From positions 9,373 to 73,372 of the forward strand of contig JADJBW010000018.1 of the NCBI GenBank assembly GCA_016703525.1: a DNA stretch of 64,000 nt, in the 5' to 3' direction. The notes under the pieces are model-generated. The model ran no database searches, had not been told where the DNA came from, and saw nothing but the letters and a program-made list of their open reading frames with translations. The position numbers were made by a program, and so were the translations under genes. This DNA is from Actinomycetota bacterium (lineage in GTDB: Bacteria > Actinomycetota > Acidimicrobiia > Acidimicrobiales > Microtrichaceae). Each line of letters begins with the position of its first letter. Within the stretch, counting starts at the first letter, position 1. Shown one piece after another: positions 34,389-43,946 of this stretch.

Positions 34389-35549
34389 TCAGGGCCGGTG
34401 TGAGGTGACGGTCAGCCCGGCGAGGTCGGCCCCGTCGGAGAAGGTGAGCCGAACGGTGCTGCGCTGGGCATTGCGTTCGACCACGGCGTCCACCCGACCG
34501 CCGGTCGGCACGCCCATGAGGGCGCAATGTGCCGCCATGCCGTCGTGCACGGGCATACCCCCGAGCGACACGAGGACGTCCCCTGGCAGCAGACCCGCAC
34601 GGTCGACGGCGCCCCCGGGCTCGATCGCGCTGATCGCCCCGGCGGGGGAGCCGTCGACGCCGGATCGAACGGTCACGAGGCTCGCACCGAGCGACACATG
34701 GCGAACGGTGCCGAACTGGACGAGTTCGCTGCCGACCTGCTGTGCCGTCGCCGCCGGCAGCATGTAGCTGACACGGTCGCCGAAATGGTCGTCGGCGGCG
34801 GAGATCACGCCGACTAGGCGCGTGCCGGCGGCGTCGGTGACCACGGCATCCATCGGGACATGGGCGTTTGTCGTGATCTGGACGACGCCGTGCACCGGCC
34901 CGCCGTTGGCTTCGACCCGGGTGGCCGTCGACGCGACACTTCCGGTGACGGAGGCTCGCCGGGAGCCGGCGACGGATGCGGTGATCGCCAGGCCGGACTC
35001 CGCCGGGCCGATCGGGACCGTGGGTGCGTCGAGCCCAGGTACGCGGAACGCGACGGCGCCGGTCTGTGGGTCGGCACCGACAAACGTCGCGTCCAGTGAG
35101 CGTGACTGCGTCGACCCCTGGAACTGCGCGACCCACGCTGTCGAGTCGGGACCGATCACTCCGGGCTCCGCGGCGACGACGACGGCGTCGTGCTCGTGCA
35201 GGGCGATGCCGGCGTACTCGCTCGCGCCGGCGGCGGTCTCGACGTGCACCACCACCGCCATGTGGAGCGCAGGCGTGGGGGCTGTGGTGGTTGTCGAGTC
35301 TCTCACGAGCAGCGCGCCGATCGGCGCGAGCAGCCCGGCCGAGGTCACCGCGGCGATGGTGACGAGCGAGCCCAATGCCGCAGCGACCGCGGCGGTGCCC
35401 GGCGCCGTGGTCGACCGGCGGCGCGGCGGTCGCGCCGCGGGGTGTGGGCGACCGCCCGTTCGGACCTCCGACGGGTGCCGCCACAGTCGGTCGGCCTCGG
35501 GAGGCGGTGGGCGGAACTCCGGTCCGCCGGTGTCTGGATGGTCCTGCAT
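34389..35549 (-). CDS. Degenerate HtrA-like PDZ protein (LWRHPSEV family)
   Basis: A 386-residue membrane-anchored protein. The cytosolic start has ADRLWRHPSEV, typical of actinobacterial HtrA-like proteins, then a basic stretch and a membrane helix (TAAVAAALGSLVTIAAV). The external part follows the trypsin fold but shows no TNAHV or GNSGGPL; the expected serine region reads VPMDAVVTDAAG. A PDZ domain at about 295-385 (VDRAGLLPGDVLVSLGG) is intact. It is probably a non-proteolytic scaffold. It converges with the SDR gene (stops 40 bp apart) and diverges from moaE. Confidence 0.75.
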   Translation of the reverse strand: MQDHPDTGGPEFRPPPPEADRLWRHPSEVRTGGRPHPAARPPRRRSTTAPGTAAVAAALGSLVTIAAVTSAGLLAPIGALLVRDSTTTTAPTPALHMAVVVHVETAAGASEYAGIALHEHDAVVVAAEPGVIGPDSTAWVAQFQGSTQSRSLDATFVGADPQTGAVAFRVPGLDAPTVPIGPAESGLAITASVAGSRRASVTGSVASTATRVEANGGPVHGVVQITTNAHVPMDAVVTDAAGTRLVGVISAADDHFGDRVSYMLPAATAQQVGSELVQFGTVRHVSLGASLVTVRSGVDGSPAGAISAIEPGGAVDRAGLLPGDVLVSLGGMPVHDGMAAHCALMGVPTGGRVDAVVERNAQRSTVRLTFSDGADLAGLTVTSHRP

Positions 35550-35654
35550 GCCGCACCCGAAGTTACGGGGTGCAGCGGGTCACGCGAGCGCGGGCCGCGC
35601 CCGGTTGTGGCAGTTCGGCTCGGCCATTCGTGCCGACTCCCGTACCATGGCGGC

Positions 35655-36128
35655 GTGCCGAGCCCATCCGACAGCGAGACGTGGATCGATATCTCGCCGG
35701 ACCCATTGCCCGTCGCTGCGGTGAACGAGTGGGCGAGCGTGCCGTCGTGCGGCGCGGTCGTGACCTTCGTGGGGACGGCGCGCGACCACTCGGTCGGGCG
35801 ACCCGGGGTCACCCGGCTCGATTTCGAGGCGTACGAGGAACAGGTCGTCGCTGTCCTCGCGAGCGTGGCCGACGACGCTCGGGGCCGATGGCCGGACCTC
35901 GGCCGGCTGGCGTTGCTGCACCGCGTCGGTCGGGTCGACCTCGGCGAGGCAGCGGTGGTGGTTGCCGCGTCGGCGCCACATCGCGATGCCGCCTTCGACG
36001 CGGCGCGGTTCGGAATCGACGAGTTGAAGGCGCGTGCACCGATCTGGAAGCGCGAGGCGTGGGCCGGGGGCACGGAGTGGGCGCTCGATCCGCAACACGT
36101 GGCGACGTCCGCGGAGACGCGCCCGTGA
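35655..36128 (+). CDS. moaE: Molybdopterin synthase catalytic subunit MoaE
   Basis: A 157-residue subunit that adds sulfur to precursor Z with thiocarboxylated MoaD. Motifs are AVVTFVGTARDHS near residue 34, LLHRVGRVDLGEAAVVV and a C-terminal LKARAPIWKREAW, whose Lys-containing block is typical of the MoaE active site. No moaD or other molybdopterin genes are in the window. It starts at GTG 35655. Its stop overlaps the GTG of the next small membrane protein (GTGA). Confidence 0.88.
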   Translation: MPSPSDSETWIDISPDPLPVAAVNEWASVPSCGAVVTFVGTARDHSVGRPGVTRLDFEAYEEQVVAVLASVADDARGRWPDLGRLALLHRVGRVDLGEAAVVVAASAPHRDAAFDAARFGIDELKARAPIWKREAWAGGTEWALDPQHVATSAETRP

Positions 36129-36304
36129 CGGTCCCGGTCTTGTTCCTGCTCGCCGCCGTCGTCGCGTGCGTGGTCGGTGTCGTCGTGGTGGGCATCGCTC
36201 GCCGGTCGCGGCGAAGCGGCTCGACGTCGGTGTCGGAGTTCAGCGACCGGCTCGCCGCGCTCGCCCCCGATCGGGAGGAGGAGCGGCGCCGTGGCGTGAC
36301 CTAG
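36125..36304 (+). CDS. Small single-pass membrane protein between moaE and mreB
   Basis: A 59-residue protein. An N-terminal membrane helix (LFLLAAVVACVVGVVVVGIA) is followed by a basic stretch (RRSRRS) and a charged tail ending in EEERRRGVT. The start GTG 36125 overlaps the moaE stop. Its stop lies inside the start region of mreB. No function is recognised. Confidence 0.6.
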   Translation: MTVPVLFLLAAVVACVVGVVVVGIARRSRRSGSTSVSEFSDRLAALAPDREEERRRGVT

Positions 36305-37293
36305 CGATCGACCTCGGCACCGCGAACACGCTGGTCTACGCGCGGGGCGAGGGCATCGTGCTCAACGAGCCGTCGGTGATCGCGCTCAACAGCCGCACCA
36401 ACGAGGTCCTGGCGATGGGCCGGGACGCGTGGGAGATGATCGGCCGCACGCCCAGCTACATCGTGGCGGTGCGGCCGCTGCGCAAGGGAGCGATCACCGA
36501 CTTCGAGGTCACCCAAGAGATGATCCGCCTGCTGCTCAAGCGCGTGGGCGTGAACCGCTTCAACCGGCCGCGCGTGGTGATTTGCGTGCCGTCGGCCATC
36601 ACCGCCGTGGAGCGCCGGGCCGTCATCGAGGCGACGAAGCGGGCAGGGGCGGCCGCCGCCCACCTGCTCGAACAGCCCATGGCCGCGGCGATCGGCGCGG
36701 GCCTGCCGATCAACGAGCCGATCGCGAACATGGTGGTCGACATCGGCGGCGGCACCTCCGAGACGGCGCTCGTCTCGCTGGGAGGCATCGTCGCACTGCA
36801 GGCCGTGCGGGTCGGCTCGTTCGATCTCGACGCGCAGATCGTCACCTACATCCGGCGCGAGTACGGCATTGCGATCGGCGAACAGACGGCCGAAGAGATC
36901 AAGATTGCGATCGGGTCGGCCGCCGAGACCGAGGGCGAGTTCTGCGCAGAGGTTCGCGGCCGCGAGCTGATGTCGGGCCTCCCCCGCACGGTGGTGCTCA
37001 CGCCGGACGAGGTTCGCGGCGCCATCTCCGAGCAGGTGGAGACGATGGTCGAATCGGTGGTGACGTGCCTCGGCGAGGCGCCGCCGGAACTGGCCCAGGA
37101 TCTGCTGGCGCAGGGCATCCACCTCGTGGGCGGCGGTGCCATGTTGCGCGGACTGGACCTTCGCCTCGCCAACGCCACCGGCGTCCCGGTACAGCTCGTG
37201 CGTCAGCCGCTCGAGTCGGTCGTTCTGGGCGCAGGACGCGTGATCGAGAACTACGAGCAGCTCAAGGTCATGTTCATGGACGCCCGTTCCTGA
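36291..37293 (+). CDS. mreB: Rod-shape-determining protein MreB (frameshift at codon 2)
   Basis: A 333-residue actin-like protein, complete from RDLAIDLGTANTLVY to the C-terminus ENYEQLKVMF. The phosphate 1 loop is DLGTANT, phosphate 2 is VDIGGGTSETALV and the adenosine motif is GGGAMLRG. It forms filaments under the membrane that guide cell-wall synthesis. A GTG at 36291 follows an excellent site (GGGAGGAGGAG, 36273-36283), but reads into a stop at 36297. The conserved frame begins at CGT 36295, so one base too many or two too few lies after the GTG. The restored protein would begin M-(A)-RDLAIDLG, as in other MreBs. mreC and mreD are not next to it. Confidence 0.85.
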
Positions 37294-37409
37294 TCGTCGC
37301 GACGCGAATCGCGGCACCGGAAGCCGGCAACCAACTAACCTCGGTCGATCTTCCGGGCGGCGGTCGAGGGGTCACAGCGGATCGCCGAGCAGTGAGGGGT
37401 CTGCGACGA

Positions 37410-38177
37410 ATGAGCCTGCTTGAAGTCGAAGACGTGGAGGTTCGCTTCGGGGGCGTCGTGGCGCTCGCGAACCTCACGTTCTCGATCGCCGCGGGGGAGA
37501 TCTTCGCGCTCATCGGTCCCAACGGCGCCGGCAAGACGACCCTGTTCAACGTGGTGAGTCGGCTATACCAGCCGAGCCAAGGCGCGGTGCGTTTCGCCGG
37601 CACCGATCTCCTCGCTCTGCCGGCGCATCGGATCGCGGCCTCGGGGATCGCCCGCACGTTCCAGAACCTGGCCTTGATCCCCGGGCTGAGCGTGCTCGAC
37701 AACGTGGCCGTGGGCGCACACGCAGCGACCTCCGCCGGATTCTGGCGCTCGGGACTGCGCCTCAACCGGGGCGAGGAGCGGCGGGTCCGCGCCGATGCGC
37801 TCGGGCTCCTCGACCGGCTCGGGCTCGCAGACCTCGCACAGCGGCCCTGCGCGGGGCTGCCCTACGGCACCCTGAAGCGGATCGAGCTCGCCCGGGCGAT
37901 GGTGGCGCGCCCCCGATTGCTGCTGCTCGACGAGCCGGCCGCTGGCCTGACCCACGCCGAGGTGGACGAGTTGGGCGGGGTGATCCGGTCGCTGCGTGAC
38001 GAGCACGATCTGACGGTGCTACTCGTCGAGCACCACATGGGCATGGTCATGGGAATCTCCGACAACGTGGTGGTGATGGATCTCGGCGCCAAGATCGCCG
38101 AGGGTCCGCCTGCGGACGTGCAGGCGAATCCGGCCGTCATCGCCGCGTACCTGGGCGCACCGGTCGAGGAGGTCTGA
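37410..38177 (+). CDS. livG: Branched-chain amino-acid-type ABC transporter ATP-binding protein LivG
   Basis: A 255-residue ABC ATPase. Walker A is GPNGAGKT, Walker B is LLLLDEPAAGL, and the IARTFQN Q-loop and H-loop (VEHHMGMVMG) are typical of LivG. The usual LSGGQ signature reads LPYGTLKRIE, as in LivG proteins. It powers the LivHM channel with LivF. The stop overlaps the livF start (TGATG). Confidence 0.93.
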   Translation: MSLLEVEDVEVRFGGVVALANLTFSIAAGEIFALIGPNGAGKTTLFNVVSRLYQPSQGAVRFAGTDLLALPAHRIAASGIARTFQNLALIPGLSVLDNVAVGAHAATSAGFWRSGLRLNRGEERRVRADALGLLDRLGLADLAQRPCAGLPYGTLKRIELARAMVARPRLLLLDEPAAGLTHAEVDELGGVIRSLRDEHDLTVLLVEHHMGMVMGISDNVVVMDLGAKIAEGPPADVQANPAVIAAYLGAPVEEV

Positions 38178-38884
38178 TGGCGCTGCTCGAGGTGCAGGGG
38201 CTCACCGCCGGCTACGGCATCGTGCAGGTGCTGTTCGGCCTCGATTTCTCGGTCGACGCGGGGGAGGCCGTGGTGATCCTCGGAGCGAACGGCTCGGGCA
38301 AGACCACCACGCTCCGGGCCGTCAGCGGCATGATCGCGGCGGGCGGAGCGGTTCGTTTCGACGGTCGGAGCGTGCGCGGCATGCGCCCCGATCGTCTCGT
38401 CGCGGCCGGCGTGTCGCACGTGCCCCAGGGTCGGGGAACGATCAGCGACCTGACGGTCGACGAGAACCTGCGGGCGGGTGCCTACTCGCGGCGCGACCGC
38501 GGCATCGCCGCCGACATCGAGCACTGGTATTCCGTCTTCCCCCGCCTCGGCGAACGGCGCGACCAGGCGGCCGGGTCGATGAGCGGAGGCGAGCAGCAGA
38601 TGCTCGCCATCGCCCGCGCCTTCATGAGCCGGCCCCGCCTCGTGTTGCTCGACGAGCCGTCCCTCGGCTTGGCGCCGCTGGTGACCCGCGAGGTGTTCGA
38701 CCGCGTCGGCGACCTCGTGCGCGACACGGGCACAGCGGTCCTCGTGGTCGAACAGAACGCAAACCTCGCGCTCGCCTTTGCGAGCCGCGCCTATGTGTTG
38801 GAGGCCGGGCGCATCGTCAATCAGGGATCGTCGGACGAGCTGCGCGGTGACGAGTCGATCCGACAGGCGTACCTCGGGAGCTGA
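38177..38884 (+). CDS. livF: Branched-chain amino-acid-type ABC transporter ATP-binding protein LivF
   Basis: A 235-residue ABC ATPase. Walker A is GANGSGKT, the signature is SMSGGEQQM, and Walker B is LVLLDEPSLGL with a VEQNANLA H-loop region. The VPQGRGTISDLTV block is a LivF hallmark. It starts at ATG 38177 inside the livG stop, and is followed by livH after about 1 base. Confidence 0.93.
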   Translation: MALLEVQGLTAGYGIVQVLFGLDFSVDAGEAVVILGANGSGKTTTLRAVSGMIAAGGAVRFDGRSVRGMRPDRLVAAGVSHVPQGRGTISDLTVDENLRAGAYSRRDRGIAADIEHWYSVFPRLGERRDQAAGSMSGGEQQMLAIARAFMSRPRLVLLDEPSLGLAPLVTREVFDRVGDLVRDTGTAVLVVEQNANLALAFASRAYVLEAGRIVNQGSSDELRGDESIRQAYLGS

Positions 38885-38885
38885 C

Positions 38886-39770
38886 ATGTCGGAACTGCTG
38901 CAGTACGTCTTCATCGGATTGGGCAACGGGGCCGTCTACGCCATGGTGGGCCTCGGGCTCGTGGTGATCTATCGCTCGACCGGTCTGCTGAACTTCGCGC
39001 AAGGAGAGCTGGCGATGTTCGCCACCTTCGGCGTGTGGACGCTGCACGAGGCCGGCCTGCCGATCTGGCTCGCGCTGCTGGGAGGCATGGCGATCGGCTT
39101 CGCGATCGGAGCGATCGTGCATCAGGTGGTGGTACGGCCGGTCGGCGACCCGCACCAGAAGCCGCTCGCCGTGGTGATCGTCACCATCGGTCTGTTCCTC
39201 GGATTCAACGCGCTTGCGCAGCTGATCTGGGGAACGAACGAGAAGGAGTTCGCGACCTTGTTCGGCAACTCCGAGGTCGACGTGTTGGGCACGCTCGTCG
39301 ATTGGCAGAAGCTCGGTGCGCTCGGAATTCTCGCCGCCGAGGCCCTGGTGTTCTGGGTCATCTTCCAGAAGACGAAGGTCGGGCTCGGCATGCGGGCCGT
39401 GGCATCGAACCCCGAGTCCTCCGCGCTGGTCGGCATTCCCGTGACCCGGATCCTGATGATCGGGTGGGGGCTCGCGGTGTCCGTCGGCGCCGTCGCTGGT
39501 GCCGTATGGGCTCCCACACCCGGTCTCAGTTCCAACCTGATGCAACTTCCGCTGATCTACGGATTCGCGGCCATCACGCTCGGTGGCTTCGACTCGTTCG
39601 TCGGTGCGGTGGTCGGAGGGCTGTTCGTCGGGGTGCTCACCGACGTGGTCCCGCGCTACGTCGATGCCTTCGAGAAGATGACGTTGGCCCCCGCCTTCCT
39701 GGTGATTCTCGTGGTCCTGTTGGTCCGCCCGCAGGGCATCTTCGGCCGGAAGGTGGTGAGCAGGGTATGA
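38886..39770 (+). CDS. livH: Branched-chain amino-acid-type ABC permease LivH
   Basis: A 294-residue permease with about eight hydrophobic helices. GLGNGAVYAMVGLGLVVIY and LLNFAQGELAM near the N-terminus and ASNPESSALVGIPV in the cytosolic loop (the ABC ATPase contact) are typical. It forms one half of the channel with LivM. The start ATG 38886 lies 1 base after livF; the stop overlaps livM (ATGA). Confidence 0.93.
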   Translation: MSELLQYVFIGLGNGAVYAMVGLGLVVIYRSTGLLNFAQGELAMFATFGVWTLHEAGLPIWLALLGGMAIGFAIGAIVHQVVVRPVGDPHQKPLAVVIVTIGLFLGFNALAQLIWGTNEKEFATLFGNSEVDVLGTLVDWQKLGALGILAAEALVFWVIFQKTKVGLGMRAVASNPESSALVGIPVTRILMIGWGLAVSVGAVAGAVWAPTPGLSSNLMQLPLIYGFAAITLGGFDSFVGAVVGGLFVGVLTDVVPRYVDAFEKMTLAPAFLVILVVLLVRPQGIFGRKVVSRV

Positions 39771-40864
39771 GTGCCGCCGGCCGCCTTCGCGACACGCGCA
39801 GCATCATCGTCGTGAGCGGTGTGCTCGTGGTCGTCGTGCTTGCACTCCCGCAGGTGCTCGACGCGTTCTGGACGCGGCGGATCACGCTGTGGATCCCCCT
39901 CGCCCTCGCCGCGCTCGGACTGAATCTGCTCACCGGGTACAACGGGCAGATCTCGGTCGGGCACGGCGCGCTGTACGGCGTCGGCGCCTACAGCACGGCC
40001 CTCATCCTGAACGAGTGGAAGTGGCCGCAGCTTGCTGCAATCGCCGCCTCCGCCGTGATCTGCTTCGTCGCGGGTGTCGCAGTCGGCCTGCCGGCGCTGC
40101 GGATCAAGGGGCTGTATCTGGCGCTGGTGACGTTGGCGGTCGCCACGTTGTTCCCCCAAGTCCTCGAGCAGTTCTCCGGCACGACCGGCGGCAGTGCCGG
40201 TCTCGCTATCACCAACCAGGAGATGAACCGTCGCGGTGTGCTCGCCGATCGAGCGATCCGCGTCGAGGCGCCGACGTGGACCGGGCTCGCGGATGACCAA
40301 TGGGCGTACTACGTCTTCCTGGCGGTGGCCGCGCTGTGCTTCCTGGTGGTTCGCAACCTCGTGCGAAGCCGTGTGGGCCGTTCGATGATCGCCATCCGCG
40401 ACAACGAGGTGGCAGCCGAGGTCAGCGGCGTGAACGTGGCGATCGTGAAGGTGCTGACCTTCGGCGTGAGTGCGGCGCTCGCGGGCGTCGGCGGGGCGAT
40501 CTTCGCGATCCTCCAGGCGCGGGTGTCGTCGGGCTCGTTCACCCTGGTGGCGTCGCTCTACTTCCTTGTCGCTGTGGTCGTCGGCGGCTCGGCAAGCATC
40601 GCCGGCCCCGCGATCGGCGCGGTCGCCATCGGCCTGTTCCAAGACGTCGTGACGCCTGCGCTCCCCGAGAGCGTGACGCCGTGGGACTTGAACGCCAAGG
40701 CGGCCACGCCGCTCATTCTCGGCACGATGCTGATTTTGCTCATGCTTGCCGCTCCGGGTGGCATCGTGGGCTCGGCTCGACAACTCCGTGCCCGTCTTGC
40801 GGTGCGTGCCCAACGCCCCGCCGACGGCCCGATTCCGACCCCCACCACAGGAGGTACCCCATGA
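39767..40864 (+). CDS. livM: Branched-chain amino-acid-type ABC permease LivM
   Basis: A 365-residue permease. GYNGQISVGHGALYGVGAY lies near residue 60, and the cytosolic IRDNEVAAEVSGVNV loop contacts the ATPases. It has about nine hydrophobic helices. The start ATG 39767 overlaps the livH stop, and the stop overlaps the livJ start at 40861. Confidence 0.92.
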   Translation: MSAAGRLRDTRSIIVVSGVLVVVVLALPQVLDAFWTRRITLWIPLALAALGLNLLTGYNGQISVGHGALYGVGAYSTALILNEWKWPQLAAIAASAVICFVAGVAVGLPALRIKGLYLALVTLAVATLFPQVLEQFSGTTGGSAGLAITNQEMNRRGVLADRAIRVEAPTWTGLADDQWAYYVFLAVAALCFLVVRNLVRSRVGRSMIAIRDNEVAAEVSGVNVAIVKVLTFGVSAALAGVGGAIFAILQARVSSGSFTLVASLYFLVAVVVGGSASIAGPAIGAVAIGLFQDVVTPALPESVTPWDLNAKAATPLILGTMLILLMLAAPGGIVGSARQLRARLAVRAQRPADGPIPTPTTGGTP

Positions 40865-42204
40865 AGCGAACCCCGATGAGGCACGGAGCGGCGACGCTCG
40901 CCGTCGCGTTGCTTGCCCTGAGCGCGTGCGGCCGCGACGCCGACACGAAATCGACCGACACCGGCGACGACGGCGACACCACGTCGACCGAGTCGGGGGG
41001 CGGGTTCATCGATCCGGCCCAGGATTGCTCCGACTACGACGGCACGGCCGGCATCACCGGCGACACGATCAAGATCGGTACGGTCCGCCCGGCCTCGGGT
41101 CCGTACGCCATCTACGACACGGTCACCAAGGGCCTCGAAGCGCTTGTGACGGCCACGAACAGCAAGGGCGGCGTCAAGGCGGGCGACGGCAAGACCTACA
41201 AGCTCGAATTGGTGAAGGGCGACGACGGCTATGACCCGGCGCGCACCCCGGCCGAGGTCGAGCGCCTGGTGGACCAGGAGAAGGTGTTCGCGATCGTCGG
41301 CGAGATCGGCACCTCGAACAACCTGGCTGTACGCCAGACGCTCAACGACAAGTGCATCCCGTCGATCGGTCTCGCGACCGGATCGACCGAGTGGGGCAAG
41401 GCCAAGGAGTACCCGTGGTTCATCGGCGGTCTCCCGTCGTACGCCACCGAGGCGCATCACCTGATGGAGTGGCTGAAGAAGGAAAAGCCGGCGGCCAAGA
41501 TCGCTCTGCTCTACCAGGACGACGACTTCGGCAAGGCCTACCAGGCCTCGATCGAGACGTCGATCGAGGGCTCCGACATCACGGTCGTGGCCGAGGAGAG
41601 CTTCAATCCGCTGACCGAGACCTCGCCGGAATCGAAGGTGGCGGCGTTGTCGGCGTCGGGGGCCGATGTGTTCTTCGTGGGCATCGGTGGCTCGCCCTGC
41701 CCCGCTGCGGTGAAGGCGGTCCCCGCCAACTGGACGCCGCTCACGTTGGTGTCGGTGACCTGCACCGGCAAGCTGGCCATGGCCCTCGCCGGCGGCAAGG
41801 ACGAGGGGCTGGTCGCCGTGCAAGCGACCTACGACCCGGGCACCGCGGCCGACCAGTCGAACCCGAAGATCAAGGCCTTCTTCGACGAGGGCGGCGCCGC
41901 CGGTCTCAGCCAGGGTGATCTGGAGGGCGGCATCGCTGCCGCCGGCTGGGGCTTCGGGTCGATGTTCGTGAAGGGACTGGAACTGACCGACACGGTCGAT
42001 CGGGCGTCGCTCATGAACGCGCTCTGGCAGTTGGACGGCGTGAACTACGGCCTCATGCTCGACGACGCGAAGGCGTCGACCAAGGGCGGGGACGATCCGT
42101 GGGTGATCGAGGATCTCCGGATCGTCAAGCGCCAAGCGGGCTCGTGGAACGAGATCGCTCCGCTCACCTCCTACGACGGCACGTCGAACGACTTCGCGGG
42201 CTGA
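40861..42204 (+). CDS. livJ: Branched-chain amino-acid-type ABC substrate-binding lipoprotein
   Basis: A 447-residue periplasmic-binding-type lipoprotein. It has a short signal (MKRTPMRHGA), lipobox LSAC near residue 22, an acidic linker and the two-lobed ligand-binding region of the Leu/Ile/Val family. The first lobe opens with IKIGTVRPASGPYA, the hinge has IALLYQDDDFG and the second lobe has YDPGTAADQSNP. An AGGAGG site precedes the ATG at 40861. It is last in the livGFHMJ operon. The ligand (amino acid, urea or amide) is unknown. Confidence 0.9.
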   Translation: MKRTPMRHGAATLAVALLALSACGRDADTKSTDTGDDGDTTSTESGGGFIDPAQDCSDYDGTAGITGDTIKIGTVRPASGPYAIYDTVTKGLEALVTATNSKGGVKAGDGKTYKLELVKGDDGYDPARTPAEVERLVDQEKVFAIVGEIGTSNNLAVRQTLNDKCIPSIGLATGSTEWGKAKEYPWFIGGLPSYATEAHHLMEWLKKEKPAAKIALLYQDDDFGKAYQASIETSIEGSDITVVAEESFNPLTETSPESKVAALSASGADVFFVGIGGSPCPAAVKAVPANWTPLTLVSVTCTGKLAMALAGGKDEGLVAVQATYDPGTAADQSNPKIKAFFDEGGAAGLSQGDLEGGIAAAGWGFGSMFVKGLELTDTVDRASLMNALWQLDGVNYGLMLDDAKASTKGGDDPWVIEDLRIVKRQAGSWNEIAPLTSYDGTSNDFAG

Positions 42205-42231
42205 CGGTCCCGTCCGCCAGTTCAGCCAGGC

Positions 42232-42268
42232 CTCGGCCGTCGTCCCGCCTTGGCGGGCGGCGGCCGAG
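42232..42268. terminator. Terminator hairpin after the liv operon
   Basis: CTCGGCCGTCGTCCCGCC at 42232-42249 pairs with 42252-42268 except for one unpaired base; the loop is only about two bases. It follows the livJ stop by 28 bp and precedes the convergent HEAT-repeat gene end (42276), so it may serve both. Confidence 0.65.
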
Positions 42269-42275
42269 CCGCGTT

Positions 42276-42960
42276 CTAGCCGTGCTCGTCGGCCCCGGGC
42301 CCGCTGGGGATCGGGCCGCCGATGGCGAGCAGTTCCTCGGCCGCCTGGCGAACCTGCCAGTCGCGGTCGTGGGTCAGCCGTTCCAGCTCGGCGTCGACCT
42401 CATCGCCGTCGAACGCGACAAGGGCGAGCACGGCGCGGCGCCGCACAGCGGCCACGTCGGAGCATGCCGCGAGGACCGCGGCTCGGCCGCCCGCGGCGCC
42501 GATCGATCCGAGGGCCGCGACCGCCGCCTCGCGCACCAGGGCATCGCTGTGCGACGTGGCGACGCGTGAGAGCCGCTCGACGACGGCATCGCGGGCGTCG
42601 TCGGTGGGATCGGATTCGCCGGCGCAGAACGCCGCGACCTCGGCCACCATGTCGTTGTCGTCGTCGAGCGCTCGCAGGACGGCGTCGGCGAAACCGGGTC
42701 GCCAGTGTCCGCCGAGGAGCCGTAGCGCGCGAGCGCGTGTGCGGCGCTGGGTCGGCGAGTGCAGCGCTCAGATCCTCATCGGTCAGCGCTCCGCAGCGAG
42801 CGAGCGCGCCGAGGGCCGTCGCCCGCGTCGCCGGGTCGGGCGACAGGAGGGCAGGTCGTGCATCGCCAGGGTTCGATGTGTGTCCGGCGGTGGCAGCGAT
42901 CAACCGAAGGGGAGAAGGTGGGTCGAAAGACCTAGAATTTTCCCCGTGTCGGTTTTTCAC
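42276..42960 (-). CDS. HEAT-repeat protein (frameshifted)
   Basis: About 228 residues of paired helices with HEAT/armadillo-like repeats (DPATRATALGALARCG, DALVREAAVAALGSIG, DWQVRQAAEELLAIGG). The upstream half runs to PAPHTR (near 42740), where it leaves frame; the downstream half (MVAEVAAFC...) follows in another frame. Removing one base in the ACGCGCTCGCGCGC stretch joins them and restores a repeat reading ALRLLGGHWRPGFADAVL. HEAT proteins hold protein or nucleic-acid partners; none can be named. The start is uncertain, ATG 42960 being the longest option. Confidence 0.6.
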
Positions 42961-43013
42961 GACACGAGCGTAGACTTCGAAACCTCACTTGACGGCACGA
43001 GGAGGCGGCGGCC

Positions 43014-43510
<497 letters not shown>

Positions 43511-43561
43511 GGCGTCATCGCTGATCGGGACGCACCCGATCCAGTCCAGAACGTGCCAAGG

Positions 43562-43589
43562 AAGGCGGATGCCGACGGGCGTCCGCCTT
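43562..43589 (+). terminator. Terminator hairpin after the small Ala/Pro-rich gene
   Basis: AAGGCGGA (43562-43569) pairs with TCCGCCTT (43582-43589), followed by a T and the palindrome GGCGCGCC. It lies about 50 bp after the stop at 43510. Confidence 0.55.
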
Positions 43590-43628
43590 TGGCGCGCCTG
43601 AAGGGAATCCCACGTGGATGGTGCGCCG

Positions 43629-43940
43629 TCAGCCGAGAAACAGGCTGAGTACGAAGATCGCGCCGCCGATGACCACCGCGAGCGTTGCTCCGAGACCGGC
43701 CATGATCACAAGGAGTCCGATGACCGCACGGCCCCGTTCCCACCACCGAATGGCGACGGGGCCTGCGTCGGGTCGCTGAAGTGACCCTTGGGTGACCGGC
43801 CGGGCAACGCTGCGTGCGGCCGATACGGTGGGCGCTTCGTTGTCCGACGCTGCGATGGGATCATGGCCGAACAGCACGAATCGAACGTAGAAGGTGCCGG
43901 CGCCGAGCAGCGCGAATCCGATGAACAACGTCCAGCCCAT
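43629..43940 (-). CDS. Small two-helix membrane protein
   Basis: A 103-residue membrane protein with an N-terminal helix (TLFIGFALLGAGTFYVRFVLF), a soluble loop and two closely spaced C-terminal hydrophobic segments (AVIGLLVIMAGLGATLAVVIGGAIFVLSLFLG). No family is recognised. Its ATG (43940) is 6 bases from the divergent ATG of the YlbL-like gene at 43947. Confidence 0.55.
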   Translation of the reverse strand: MGWTLFIGFALLGAGTFYVRFVLFGHDPIAASDNEAPTVSAARSVARPVTQGSLQRPDAGPVAIRWWERGRAVIGLLVIMAGLGATLAVVIGGAIFVLSLFLG

Positions 43941-43946
43941 GACCCG

